From Scandinavium sp036495715 (GTDB lineage: Bacteria; Pseudomonadota; Gammaproteobacteria; Enterobacterales; Enterobacteriaceae): a DNA stretch of 64,000 bases. The stretch lies in contig DASXML010000074.1 in the NCBI GenBank assembly GCA_036495715.1, positions 124,001 through 188,000 of the forward strand, in the 5' to 3' direction. Shown here piece after piece: positions 16,255 to 25,381 of this stretch. The position numbers were made by a program, and so were the translations under genes. Position 1 is the first letter of the stretch. Every line of letters starts with the position of its first letter. The notes under the pieces are model-generated. The model saw only the letters and a list, made by a program, of their open reading frames with translations. It made no database searches and was not told the origin of the DNA.

Positions 16255-17906
16255 TTCGGCAGATACTGCACGAAGACCATCCGGCTCATCACGTAGACGT
16301 TATCGGGTTTCGGCAAGCCGAGCTCCTCCAGCTTTTGTCCTTTGTTCAACTGTAGCACCAACGACACCGGCCCTTCGCTACGATGCGTCGCCAGCCAGCC
16401 GTCGAACTCGTCGTTATCGAGGAATCGCCCTTGCGCATCCGGGTACGCCAGCCCATATTTCAGTTCACCTTGTTGGCCGAACATGATGATATCGCTGCGT
16501 TTTAGCTCCCACGCAAGACCCGCTGCCACGCCAACGCTGTTGGTGAGGACATACCGACTTGGCGTCAGCTGTTCGCTGACAATGTCGGTAATGAACTGCG
16601 GCTGCTTGCTGTCGATAACGCGGTCCGGGATGGCAAAGCCAATCAGCAGTGCGATGCCTAATGGGCAACAGGCCGCCAACGCCCAGCCCTTCACGCCGTC
16701 ACGAATCGACAACCAGCCCACCAGCGCCCAGGCGGCAAAACCTATCGCCGCCAGCAGGCATTTGTACAGCTCAATGCTGTTCCACACCGGTTTGGACATT
16801 GGGCCCCACGGCGACACCACCAGCACCGCCACCAGCCCTATCAGGCCGAAAGCGATGTTGATAAAGCCGTTGTAGCGCAGCGCCTTTGCGCCTCTGTCGG
16901 CGGCTTCAATGGCGTAGCGCGCCATCAGGATCGCCAGCGGTGCGAAGCACGGCAAAATGTACGTTGGCAGCTTGCCTTTGGCGATGCTGAAGAACAGGAA
17001 CGGCATCACAATCCAGCCCAGCAAATAGAAGGTGCTGCGCTGTGCGTCGCTTACTTTCCAGCCCATTTTCAGCGCGCCCGGCAGCAACGCCAGCCACGGT
17101 AAACTCCCGGCAATCAGGAACGGGATGTAGTACCAGAACGGCGCTTTGTGCTGCGCGTCGCTTTGGGCGAAACGTTGTACGTGTTCAACCCAGAAGAAGT
17201 AGCGCCAGAAGTCAGGTTCGCGATGCGCTATCGCCAGCCCCCACGGCAGCACGGTGAGAATGCACACCAGTATCGCTATCCAGCCCCACAGCAGCACTTC
17301 TTTCCAGCGCTTCTGCATGATGACCCACGGCAGAACGCCAATCACCGGCACCGCCAGCGCAAGGAATCCTTTGGTCATCACGCCCATGCCGCAGGCAATG
17401 CCCAGCAGCACGTAGCCGCCGAGTTTCCCGCTGCGGGTAGCTGATTGCGATGCGCCCCAAAAACTGCACATCGCCAGCACCAGCCACAGAGTGATCATCG
17501 GATCCAGCACCGCATAAGTGCCGATGCCGTACACGAGGAACGCGGTCAGGAAAATGACAGCAGAAAGGATCGCCGTGCGCTTATCCTTCCAGAGTTTCCA
17601 CGCCAGCCAGCCGACCAGCAGCGCAGTACAGGCCGTGGAGAACACCACGCCAAAACGCACGGCAAAATTGCCATGACCAAAAAGCCACTGCCCAATACTG
17701 TTAATCCAGTATCCGGCGATCGGTTTTTCGAAGTAACGCAGGCCGAGGAAGTGCGGCACGAGCCAGTCGCCGGAGGCCAGCATTTCGCGGCTGATCTCCG
17801 CATAGCGGGTTTCATCCGGCTGCCACAGCAAGCGGAAATTTAACGGAACGATGTAATAGAGCGCGAATAAAAACAGCAGTGACACGCTTAAACGTAAGGA
17901 TTTCAT
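16251..17906 (-). CDS. arnT: Lipid A L-Ara4N transferase ArnT
   Basis: A 551-residue inner-membrane GT-C glycosyltransferase, the same length as its enterobacterial relatives. The N-terminal part has the expected first periplasmic loop with WQPDETRYAEISREM, including the conserved Asp-Glu, followed by many hydrophobic segments and a soluble C-terminal domain. It moves aminoarabinose from undecaprenyl phosphate to lipid A phosphates and so lowers binding of polymyxin. It overlaps arnE by 4 bases and follows arnD after 5. Confidence 0.97.
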   Translation of the reverse strand: MKSLRLSVSLLFLFALYYIVPLNFRLLWQPDETRYAEISREMLASGDWLVPHFLGLRYFEKPIAGYWINSIGQWLFGHGNFAVRFGVVFSTACTALLVGWLAWKLWKDKRTAILSAVIFLTAFLVYGIGTYAVLDPMITLWLVLAMCSFWGASQSATRSGKLGGYVLLGIACGMGVMTKGFLALAVPVIGVLPWVIMQKRWKEVLLWGWIAILVCILTVLPWGLAIAHREPDFWRYFFWVEHVQRFAQSDAQHKAPFWYYIPFLIAGSLPWLALLPGALKMGWKVSDAQRSTFYLLGWIVMPFLFFSIAKGKLPTYILPCFAPLAILMARYAIEAADRGAKALRYNGFINIAFGLIGLVAVLVVSPWGPMSKPVWNSIELYKCLLAAIGFAAWALVGWLSIRDGVKGWALAACCPLGIALLIGFAIPDRVIDSKQPQFITDIVSEQLTPSRYVLTNSVGVAAGLAWELKRSDIIMFGQQGELKYGLAYPDAQGRFLDNDEFDGWLATHRSEGPVSLVLQLNKGQKLEELGLPKPDNVYVMSRMVFVQYLPK

Positions 17907-17911
17907 CAGCC

Positions 17912-18808
17912 TTAACCCAATAATTGTTCTTGCCCTAACCAGCCTTCCCGGCCCGCCAGTTCTCCGCGCACCACATTCCCTTTGGGTAGCGTACTAAAAT
18001 CATCCGGCAACAGCTGGCTCAGCGGGCAAAACGTGATGCCCTCTTCTGCCGCTTGCCGTATCAGGTTTTCAAATTGTTCAGCGCCGATAATGCCTTCCAC
18101 TTCTGCATGAATGGTGTAAACCGGAACGCCCCGGTCTTTATGGATGCGCTCAATCAGCCAGTCGTTAAAATCTTCTGCGCTGACGCTGCTGCCCACGGCT
18201 TCATCCCACGTCGGTAACGTCACCGGGATTTGCACCGTGCCCGTCGCGCCATTGTCGAGAACCGGCAGGAAAGGACGCGTACCGCGACAGTCGCTGTTGT
18301 AGAGAAATTCAAAGCCCTCTTTGGCCTTGACGACGCGTTCATCCGCCCGCCAACCCGCTACCGCTGAACAGGTGACGGTCGAGCCGACAATCGCTTCCAG
18401 CGCCTGCAAACCGCGCCCGATTTCCTCTTCCAACTGTGTCTCGTTCCAGACGCCGCTCCACAGTTGCCAACGATGATGATCCCAGGCGTGAAGCCCGACT
18501 TCATGATCTTTGGCGGTGGCGCGAATGACGTCCGCGTTCGCCTGACCGATGATTTTCCCCGGCCAGGCCGTGCCCGCCAGCAGGATATCCCAGCCATACA
18601 GCGATGCCGCGCGCGAGCGCAGCATCTTCCACAAAAACTTTGGCTTTAACAGGCGCCACAGATGGCGCCCCATGTTGTCGGGCCCGACGCTGAAGAAAAA
18701 GCTGGCCTGGATGTCGTGCTTCTGAAAAATGTCCAGCAGCCGTGGCACCCCATCGCGAGTACCGCGAAAGGTGTCCACATCAACGCGTAAGCCAACTTTT
18801 CGCATCAT
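17912..18808 (-). CDS. arnD: Undecaprenyl phosphate-L-Ara4FN deformylase ArnD
   Basis: A 298-residue NodB-type polysaccharide deacetylase-like protein. The N-terminal LRVDVDTFRGT carries the metal-binding aspartates and HAWDHHRW the metal-binding histidines. It removes the formyl group from undecaprenyl-linked Ara4FN. It overlaps arnA by 4 bases. Confidence 0.96.
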   Translation of the reverse strand: MMRKVGLRVDVDTFRGTRDGVPRLLDIFQKHDIQASFFFSVGPDNMGRHLWRLLKPKFLWKMLRSRAASLYGWDILLAGTAWPGKIIGQANADVIRATAKDHEVGLHAWDHHRWQLWSGVWNETQLEEEIGRGLQALEAIVGSTVTCSAVAGWRADERVVKAKEGFEFLYNSDCRGTRPFLPVLDNGATGTVQIPVTLPTWDEAVGSSVSAEDFNDWLIERIHKDRGVPVYTIHAEVEGIIGAEQFENLIRQAAEEGITFCPLSQLLPDDFSTLPKGNVVRGELAGREGWLGQEQLLG

Positions 18809-20787
18809 TTCGGGGTTTCCGTTAACTCTACGGTACGCAGGAAGAAGTCCAGTGTCTGCTCAACCGTTTGCTGCATTTCCACCGTTGGCTGCCAGTCGAG
18901 ACAACGTTTAGCGTTACGAATACTTGGCTTACGGTGCTCAACGTCCTGATAGCCTTTGCCATAGTAATCGCTGCTCTCCACTTCGCGGAAGCCCGCAAAC
19001 GGAGGGAATTGATTGCGCAGCGGGTGGCGCTCGAAGCAATCGCACAGCATTTCTGCCAGCTCTTTGATGCTTGCTTCGTTTTCCGGGTTACCGATGTTAA
19101 TGATCTGCCCGTCGCAGCGGCCGTCTTTGTTCTCGATGATGCGGAACAACGCTTCGATACCGTCGCTGATATCGGTGAAGCAGCGTTTCTGTTTGCCGCC
19201 TTCAATCAGCTTGATTGGCGAACCTTCCACCAGGTTGAGGATCAGCTGGGTGATGGCGCGTGAGCTGCCGATACGCGCAGCGTTCAGGTTATCCAGACGC
19301 GGTCCCATCCAGTTAAACGGACGGAACAGGGTAAATTTCAGATTTTCTTTGTCGCCGTATGCCCAAATCACGCGATCCAGCAGCTGTTTAGAGACGGAGT
19401 AAATCCAGCGCTGTTTGTTGATTGGTCCGACTACCAGATTGGAGCTGTCTTCATCGAAATTGCTGTCGGTGCACATGCCGTACACTTCAGACGTCGACGG
19501 GAAGATGATGCGTTTGTTGTACTTCACGCAGTCGCGGATGATTTTCAGGTTTTCTTCGAAATCGAGTTCAAATACGCGCAGCGGGTTACGGGTGTACTCA
19601 ATCGGGGTAGCAATCGCCACCAGCGGCAGTACCACATCGCACTTCTTAATGTGATATTCGATCCACTCGGAGTGAATGCTGATATCGCCTTCAACGAAGT
19701 GGAAACGCGGGCAGTCGAGGAAGCGGCTGATGGCGTCAGAGCCAATATCCAGACCGTAAATTTCGTAGTTGTCGTCTGCCAGCAGGCGCTCGGTTAGGTG
19801 GTTACCGATGAAACCGTTCACGCCGAGGATCAACACGCGAGTACGGCGTTTGACCGCAACAAACGGTTTGCTCGACAGCAGTGCGCTCGACACCAGGCCC
19901 AGGGCCTGTGCCAGCTGAGCGCCTTGCATGTAAACGCCTTTTTCAGTCTGACCGGTGATAATTTCCAACGCGCCGTTGCCGCAGGCAACGACCAGTGGAT
20001 TCACCGACATCACGGTACCCGGTTTCGCGGCGGCAACATCGTTACGCACGCGAGATTTCCAGACGATAAATTTGCTGGTGCCGACAAAACCAAATGCACC
20101 CGGCCACGGATCGGAAACTGCGCGTACCAGGTTGTGCAGCGATTCGGCGGATTGTTCCCAGTTCAGACGCCCGTCTTCCGGCGTACGACCACGGACAGTG
20201 CTTGCCTGACTTTCGTCCTGCGATTTTTCAGTGATGCTGCCTGAGGCGATCAGCGGCAGCGCGTCGCGCAGCAGCGTTTGCGCAGAGGCACAAAGTTTAC
20301 GATGAAGCGTCAGCGCCACATCGGCATCATCAATCACCACGGTCTGTTGAGCCACAATGTTGCCCGCATCAGCACGTTTCACCATGCGGTGCAGCGTCAC
20401 GCCGGTCTCTTTCTCACCGTTCACCAGCGCCCAGTTCAGCGGCGCGCGGCCGCGGTATTTCGGCAGCAGTGAACCGTGCAGATTGAATGCGCCATGACGC
20501 GCGGTGCTGATAATCGCATCGCTCAAAAGGTTGCGATAATAGAAAGAGAAAATCATGTCAGGGGCCATGGCCTGAATGCGGTCAACCCACAGCGGATGGT
20601 TCACATCTTCTGGCGCATAAACAGAGATCCCCTGCTCGGCAGCGAGACGCGCTACGGAACCGAAGAAATTGTTTTCACCGGCATTATCCGGATGCGTGAA
20701 GATTGCCGTGATGTCATATCCGGCGTCCAGCAGGGCTTGAATGCCCGTGCAACCCATGTCGTGATAGGCGAATACGACAGCTTTCAT
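18805..20787 (-). CDS. arnA: Bifunctional UDP-L-Ara4N formyltransferase/UDP-glucuronate dehydrogenase ArnA
   Basis: A 660-residue fusion protein, the E. coli length. Residues 1 to about 300 are a 10-formyl-tetrahydrofolate transferase with the motif HGSLLPKYRGRAPLNW, and residues from about 315 on are an extended short-chain dehydrogenase with GVNGFIGNHL and the YSVSK catalytic motif. The two halves formylate UDP-Ara4N and oxidatively decarboxylate UDP-glucuronate. Overlaps of 4 bases with arnC and arnD keep it in the operon. Confidence 0.97.
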   Translation of the reverse strand: MKAVVFAYHDMGCTGIQALLDAGYDITAIFTHPDNAGENNFFGSVARLAAEQGISVYAPEDVNHPLWVDRIQAMAPDMIFSFYYRNLLSDAIISTARHGAFNLHGSLLPKYRGRAPLNWALVNGEKETGVTLHRMVKRADAGNIVAQQTVVIDDADVALTLHRKLCASAQTLLRDALPLIASGSITEKSQDESQASTVRGRTPEDGRLNWEQSAESLHNLVRAVSDPWPGAFGFVGTSKFIVWKSRVRNDVAAAKPGTVMSVNPLVVACGNGALEIITGQTEKGVYMQGAQLAQALGLVSSALLSSKPFVAVKRRTRVLILGVNGFIGNHLTERLLADDNYEIYGLDIGSDAISRFLDCPRFHFVEGDISIHSEWIEYHIKKCDVVLPLVAIATPIEYTRNPLRVFELDFEENLKIIRDCVKYNKRIIFPSTSEVYGMCTDSNFDEDSSNLVVGPINKQRWIYSVSKQLLDRVIWAYGDKENLKFTLFRPFNWMGPRLDNLNAARIGSSRAITQLILNLVEGSPIKLIEGGKQKRCFTDISDGIEALFRIIENKDGRCDGQIINIGNPENEASIKELAEMLCDCFERHPLRNQFPPFAGFREVESSDYYGKGYQDVEHRKPSIRNAKRCLDWQPTVEMQQTVEQTLDFFLRTVELTETPK

Positions 20788-21767
20788 GAACGATTTTCCT
20801 CTTCAGTCGTCAGGCTTTCCTGACGGACAACACGTTGAATAAAGTAGCGGGGACGCGCGCGAACATCGTTATAGATGCGCCCGATATACTCCCCGAGAAG
20901 TCCCATACCGACGAACTGTGCGCCGATAAACATAAACAGCACCGCAAACAGCAGGAACAGGCCATCGCCCGCCCATGCCGGACCAAAGGCCAGACGTAAG
21001 ACCACCAACAGAATGGCGAAGGCGAAACCAGCCACCGCAATCACACTGCCGACCACACTCAACAGGCGCAGTGGCGTGGTGGTCAGGCAAGTCACCAGGT
21101 CGTACATCAGGTTAATCAGGCGCATGAAGCTGTATTTGGAATCGCCAAATTCACGCTCGGCGTGCAGCACCGGGATCTCCACCGCACGGCGCGCAAAGGT
21201 GTTGGCGAGGATCGGAATAAACGTGCTGCGCTCGTGACAGTTAAGCATTGCGTCGATGATGTGGCGGCGATAGGCGCGCAGCATACAGCCGTAATCGCCC
21301 ATCGCTTTGCCAGTGGTACGCTGGATAAGACGGTTAATCATCTTCGACGCGGATTTGCGGAAAATGCTGTCCTGACGGTTCTGGCGAACGGTGCCCACCA
21401 CGTCGTAGCCTTCATCGGCTTTCTCAACCAGACGCGGGATCTCTTCCGGCGGGTTTTGCAGATCCGCATCGAGGGTAATAATCAAATCGCCCGTCACATG
21501 GCTGAATCCGGCCATGATCGCGGAATGCTGGCCATAGTTACGGTTCAGCAGCACCGCCACAATGTGGCTGCCCGGTGCTTCAGCGGCCAGACACAGCATG
21601 CGAGCAGAATCGTCGCTGCTGCCGTCATCAACCAGCAGAATTTCGTAATCACGGTTTAACGTGGCGCAAGCGGCGTCGGTACGGCGAATCAGCTCTGGCA
21701 GGCTTTCCTGTTCGTTATAAACAGGGATCACCACCGAGACTTTTTTTACTTTAGGCGCTTCAAACAT
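20784..21767 (-). CDS. arnC: Undecaprenyl-phosphate Ara4FN transferase ArnC
   Basis: A 327-residue family 2 glycosyltransferase with VSVVIPVYNEQESL, LLVDDGSSD and DADLQNPPEE, followed by two C-terminal hydrophobic segments. It loads Ara4FN onto undecaprenyl phosphate. The open frame runs to 21821, but the ATG at 21767 gives MFEAPKVKKVS, the usual ArnC N-terminus, and lies one base after the arnB stop codon, so I use it. Confidence 0.95.
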   Translation of the reverse strand: MFEAPKVKKVSVVIPVYNEQESLPELIRRTDAACATLNRDYEILLVDDGSSDDSARMLCLAAEAPGSHIVAVLLNRNYGQHSAIMAGFSHVTGDLIITLDADLQNPPEEIPRLVEKADEGYDVVGTVRQNRQDSIFRKSASKMINRLIQRTTGKAMGDYGCMLRAYRRHIIDAMLNCHERSTFIPILANTFARRAVEIPVLHAEREFGDSKYSFMRLINLMYDLVTCLTTTPLRLLSVVGSVIAVAGFAFAILLVVLRLAFGPAWAGDGLFLLFAVLFMFIGAQFVGMGLLGEYIGRIYNDVRARPRYFIQRVVRQESLTTEEENRS

Positions 21768-21768
21768 A

Positions 21769-22908
21769 TCAATGTCCTGCGAGCTGACGGAGCGCAGAAA
21801 TGACGCGGGTTGTGTCGTCATGAGTCATATCCGGGAAAAGGGGCAGAGAACAAATACGCGCGCTGTTCCACTCCGTGTTCGGTAAAGAGAGGTGTGGATA
21901 GCGTTCGCGGTAGTATTTTTGCGTGTGCGCGGCGCGGAAATGCAGCCCGGTGCCAATACCCTGCGCTTTCAGTTGTTCCATCAGACCGTCACGGCTAATG
22001 CCGCAGCGGGTTTCATCTACGCGAATGATAAACAGGTGCCAGGCGTGCTGGTGCGGCCAGGCTGGGATCGTCAGCGGCTGGAATGGCGTATCGGCCAATT
22101 CCGTAAGATAACGCTGCGCAATTTCGCTACGGCGCACATTCGCCTGCGGTAATTTACCGAGTTGAACCAGTGCCAGCGCGGCATTGATGTCCGCCAGGTT
22201 GTATTTAAAACCTGGCGAAATCACTTCCGCCTGCGGCGCACGACCGTGGGTTTGACGGTCATACGCGTCAACGCCCAGACCGTGGAATTTCAGACTGCGG
22301 ATGCGCAGCGCAAGCTGGTCATCATCAGTCACAATCAGGCCGCCTTCGGCGCAGGTCATATTTTTGATCGCGTGGAAGGAGAAGATCGCCGTGCCTTTAT
22401 CGCCGACGTGGTGGCCTTTGTAATAGGTGCCTGCGGCGTGGGCGGCATCTTCCACGACCGGAATGCCGTGTTGTTCAGCGATAGCACGAATGGCGTCGAT
22501 ATCGCACGGCGCACCAGCATAGTGAACAGGAATAATGGCTTTGGTGCGCGGGGTGATGGCGGCCGCGACGGCTTCCGGCGTGACCATCAAGGTGTCGTGG
22601 TCAACGTCGATCATCACTGGTGTCGCGCCCAACAGTTCGATCATGTTGAGCGTGGAAACCCAGGTCTGCGATGGGGTGATCACTTCGTCACCCGGCCCAA
22701 TGTTGAGCGCCATCAGTGTGACGTGCATTCCGCCAGTCGCAGAACTCACGGCAATGGCATGGCGGTTACCGGTCAAGGCGCAAAACGCCTCTTCAAGCTG
22801 AGCGTTTTTCGGACCGGTGGTAATCCAGCCCGACTGCAACACCTCTTTCAGCGCGGCAAACTCCTCATCCCCCATAGACGGGCGTGAGAAAGGTAAAAAT
22901 TCACTCAT
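21769..22908 (-). CDS. arnB: UDP-4-amino-4-deoxy-L-arabinose aminotransferase ArnB
   Basis: A 379-residue DegT/DnrJ/EryC1 aminotransferase. FSFHAIKNMT carries the pyridoxal-phosphate lysine, and VEDAAHAAG the cofactor-contacting aspartate. It converts UDP-Ara4O to UDP-Ara4N and is the first gene of the arn operon. A PmrA-box-like sequence lies about 140-155 bases upstream, and ATAATC-AATG shows only a modest ribosome site. Confidence 0.96.
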   Translation of the reverse strand: MSEFLPFSRPSMGDEEFAALKEVLQSGWITTGPKNAQLEEAFCALTGNRHAIAVSSATGGMHVTLMALNIGPGDEVITPSQTWVSTLNMIELLGATPVMIDVDHDTLMVTPEAVAAAITPRTKAIIPVHYAGAPCDIDAIRAIAEQHGIPVVEDAAHAAGTYYKGHHVGDKGTAIFSFHAIKNMTCAEGGLIVTDDDQLALRIRSLKFHGLGVDAYDRQTHGRAPQAEVISPGFKYNLADINAALALVQLGKLPQANVRRSEIAQRYLTELADTPFQPLTIPAWPHQHAWHLFIIRVDETRCGISRDGLMEQLKAQGIGTGLHFRAAHTQKYYRERYPHLSLPNTEWNSARICSLPLFPDMTHDDTTRVISALRQLAGH

Positions 22909-23046
22909 TGATTATCCTTACCCTGAACGTTGAGGTTAGACCGAAACCATCCTGCGCTCGCAGAGTTAAACGAAGTAATAATAAAAAAGGTCGAAAACTG
23001 CGATTTGATAAACGCCAGCTCAACGCATTTAAATTAACGGATGTAC

Positions 23047-23063
23047 ATTAGGATAGTATTAAG
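23047..23063 (-). promoter_or_regulatory. Candidate PmrA (BasR) box upstream of arnB
   Basis: Read on the minus strand the site is CTTAAT-ACTAT-CCTAAT, two hexamers separated by five bases, one mismatch from the direct-repeat pattern known for PmrA-controlled arn promoters. A TTAATTTAAAT stretch lies about 10 bases downstream and could be the -10. It points at arnB with a leader of about 130 bases. The remainder of 22,909-23,703 is AT-rich and holds no supported gene. Confidence 0.5.
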
Positions 23064-23314
23064 AATTCAAAGCATTTAAAAACATAGTCCAATCCCTTGT
23101 TGTATAACAACTTTTATGGCGATGATTTTTCCGACATTTAAACTTCACATCACTGCAATAACGCTGCCATTAAAGCCGCACACCAATAGTTTCAACCTAA
23201 GCTCAACGAAGAATATATTATTGGCTCAATTTAATGACTGTCGTCACATTTTATAGTGAATGATAGACCTGCTTGCATGTGCCATGCTGGAGAGAAATAA
23301 AAGGAGAGCATAAG

Positions 23315-23353
23315 ATGCGAAGCCAGGAGAGGTACTTTCAGTCACTCATGTAA
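23315..23353 (+). CDS. Possible 12-residue small ORF
   Basis: An ATG at 23315 is preceded by AAAGGAGAG at good spacing, the best ribosome site in this 795-base gap, and opens a frame of only 12 codons (MRSQERYFQSLM) before TAA at 23351. It could be a leader peptide for the LuxR-type gene downstream, or chance. No other support. Confidence 0.2.
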   Translation: MRSQERYFQSLM

Positions 23354-23703
23354 ACCTACAGCAAAACAGCAAAATGCCAGCGCAGGTTTCTCTGAAGGTA
23401 TGAATGAGAAAATTAAGTCAGCCAGAGATATCCTTTATCAGCAATATTGACGGCATTAAAATCATACGATATGTAACGTCATATTATTTTCACAGAAAAC
23501 ATGCCCTCAATAAAACATTATAAAACAAATGGTTATATGTTTTTTTAAATATCCAAAAAAAGACATTTAACATTTTTGAGGTTTACATCAGCTGGGTAAT
23601 AACCGTACTGTTTGGGACGATAAGTAGGCGGCCGATAATTTAAAATTAAATATAAACGGTCTTGTTTTTCCTTTTAAATACCGATCAGGGATCTCCTTCT
23701 ATT

Positions 23704-24267
23704 ATGAACATTAGCTTTGTTAGCGATAACTTCTACCTGTGCACAGGTATCGAATCGCAAGTTTTCGACTCTCACCAGATTTCGGACAAGCGTGATATTG
23801 ACGCATACCTGCAATCCTTTAATCAAGATACCTATTTAGTTGTCGGGATTGAAAATCTTTTCCTGCGTGATTACTTCATTAAGAAAGTCAATCAGCTGAG
23901 CCTCAAGTACATGATTCTTATGCAGGATATCATTAAAGATCATTGCTTTAAGATTGGCGACGTGGTGTTCTCCTCAATGGAGTGTACCCCGCATTATATC
24001 CAGAAGATTGTTCGTTATTTTCCAAAACCACGCCAGAATGTCCTGACCCAGCGTGAACTGGATATCCTTGAAGTCTTCCACCTGCAAAATGTAAAAATTG
24101 CTCGTGAACTGGATATCTCGCAGAAAACAGCCAGTGGCCACCGCGTGAATATTCAACATAAACTGCGGATGAAATCCAAAAATACGCTGGCAATGCTGCG
24201 CATTAAAACAGCGATTTCACGCAGTAATGGTTCCAAGCTGTACGGTCTGCTTTCGCAACAAGCTTGA
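23704..24267 (+). CDS. Orphan LuxR-type transcriptional regulator
   Basis: A 187-residue protein with a LuxR/FixJ-type helix-turn-helix at residues 113-165, beginning LTQRELDILEVF and including ARELDISQKTASGHRVNIQ. The N-terminal 110 residues look like a degenerate receiver-like domain without obvious phosphorylation residues. I take the ATG at 23704, since upstream starts are TTG without a ribosome site. It is divergent from arnB, stands alone and is followed by a terminator. It is clearly related to the protein at 61,474: the helix-turn-helix regions align over 52 residues without a gap. The targets are unknown. Confidence 0.85.
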   Translation: MNISFVSDNFYLCTGIESQVFDSHQISDKRDIDAYLQSFNQDTYLVVGIENLFLRDYFIKKVNQLSLKYMILMQDIIKDHCFKIGDVVFSSMECTPHYIQKIVRYFPKPRQNVLTQRELDILEVFHLQNVKIARELDISQKTASGHRVNIQHKLRMKSKNTLAMLRIKTAISRSNGSKLYGLLSQQA

Positions 24268-24290
24268 TAATTTAATTATTCAAAACCCCC

Positions 24291-24321
24291 AGCAGGGAGA
24301 GCAATTCTCCCTGGCTATTTT
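24291..24321 (+). terminator. Rho-independent terminator after the LuxR-type gene
   Basis: A stem of AGGGAGA (24294-24300) and TCTCCCT (24306-24312) around GCAAT, extended by AGC/GCT at its base, is followed by ATTTTTCC. It lies 24 bases after the stop codon. Confidence 0.75.
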
Positions 24322-24360
24322 TCCTTTCTATTAAATTTAAGTTTCCAGGGAAACGTGTCG

Positions 24361-24381
24361 CACTATCATAAAGTGATAGTG
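24361..24381. promoter_or_regulatory. Perfect 8-bp inverted repeat, operator-like
   Basis: CACTATCA-TAAAG-TGATAGTG is a perfect dyad with a 5-base centre, lying about 125 bases before the NlpC/P60 start and after the preceding terminator. No T-run follows, so a protein-binding site is more likely than a terminator. The binding factor is unknown. Confidence 0.4.
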
Positions 24382-24503
24382 ATCAATTCTGCATTTAATA
24401 TCTAAAATTCACTTATTCAGCATTGCTCATCACGCCCAAAAAACGTAGCATCACCATTAGAAACATTTTTGTTCATTTTACGACTACTTATTTGATAGCG
24501 ATT

Positions 24504-25097
24504 ATGTCCCTGCGAATGACTTTATTACTGTGTTTATTGTTTTCCTTCCACTGTAGCGCGCAGGCTACTGGTGTTCATCACGCCCACTCGCATCACAAAA
24601 AAACGCACATCAAAACGAGCAAAAGCAGCGCGAAACACAAGCATAAAAAGACAGCGGCTAAACCGATTAAGATTCAGACAGCCACAAAACCCATTAAAAC
24701 GGCTGCGAACCTCAAACGCCGAACCCGCTTGATGAATCAGTACCAACAATGGAAGGGCACGCGCTATCGACTGGGTGCAAACTCGCATAAAGCGATCGAC
24801 TGCTCTGCATTGACCCGACGACTTTACAAGGATGCTTTCGCTGTGAACCTGCCACGGACGACAACCGGGCAACTCACAAGAGGGAAAAGAGCGAAACAGG
24901 GCACGCCGCACGTCGGCGATCTGGTGTTCTTTAAAACCGGGCGGGCGCAAAAACATGTGGGGATTTATATCGGGGATAATCGCTTTATCCACGCCTCACG
25001 ACGGAAAGGTGTCACGATTTCGCAGTTGAGTAATCCTTACTGGAATAATCATCTGCTGGCAGTACGTCGCGTATTGCCAGATAACGTCGTTAGATGA
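24504..25097 (+). CDS. NlpC/P60 family cell-wall endopeptidase
   Basis: A 197-residue exported protein. A signal peptide ends around CSAQA, followed by a lysine- and histidine-rich linker (about residues 25-75), then an NlpC/P60 domain with the catalytic cysteine in AIDCSALTRR, the histidine in QKHVGIYIG and a further conserved HAS. Such enzymes cut peptide cross-links of peptidoglycan. It is closest in layout to MepS/NlpC, but I see no lipobox cysteine. The long basic linker is unusual. I prefer the ATG at 24504 to a TTG at 24423 because it yields a proper signal peptide. Confidence 0.88.
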   Translation: MSLRMTLLLCLLFSFHCSAQATGVHHAHSHHKKTHIKTSKSSAKHKHKKTAAKPIKIQTATKPIKTAANLKRRTRLMNQYQQWKGTRYRLGANSHKAIDCSALTRRLYKDAFAVNLPRTTTGQLTRGKRAKQGTPHVGDLVFFKTGRAQKHVGIYIGDNRFIHASRRKGVTISQLSNPYWNNHLLAVRRVLPDNVVR

Positions 25098-25269
25098 ACC
25101 CTTCGACAATCTGTAGCAAACCATAGCCGGCAAGCCAGCCACCGCCAATCACGGCCCCTTTTGCGGGCAGGCTTAATCTTTTGAAGCTCTGTTTGTTTTT
25201 CTTATACACGAAAAACGTAAACAGCAGCTTCAACGATAGGGTCACGGACATAATCACGTAAATGTTCAT
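25090..25269 (-). CDS. Small two-helix membrane protein
   Basis: A 59-residue frame starting MNIYVIMSVTLSLKLLF and ending LLQIVEGFI. It has a hydrophobic N-terminal segment, a basic loop (YKKNKQSFKRL) and a second hydrophobic segment around GAVIGGGWLAGYGLL, so both ends would face outward across the inner membrane with a positive loop inside. AAAGAG lies just before the ATG. Its 3' end overlaps the convergent NlpC/P60 gene by 8 bases. The amino-acid pattern looks like a real membrane protein; I do not recognise the family. Confidence 0.6.
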   Translation of the reverse strand: MNIYVIMSVTLSLKLLFTFFVYKKNKQSFKRLSLPAKGAVIGGGWLAGYGLLQIVEGFI

Positions 25270-25381
25270 GCGCTCTTTGTCTTAAATCCAGGCTCGGGCA
25301 AAAGGGTGAAGCATCATACATTTCCGTGATAAAAACAGGGAATTATTTTGTGCTATCGGAGCTTTCCCTGTTGTACCGTTA

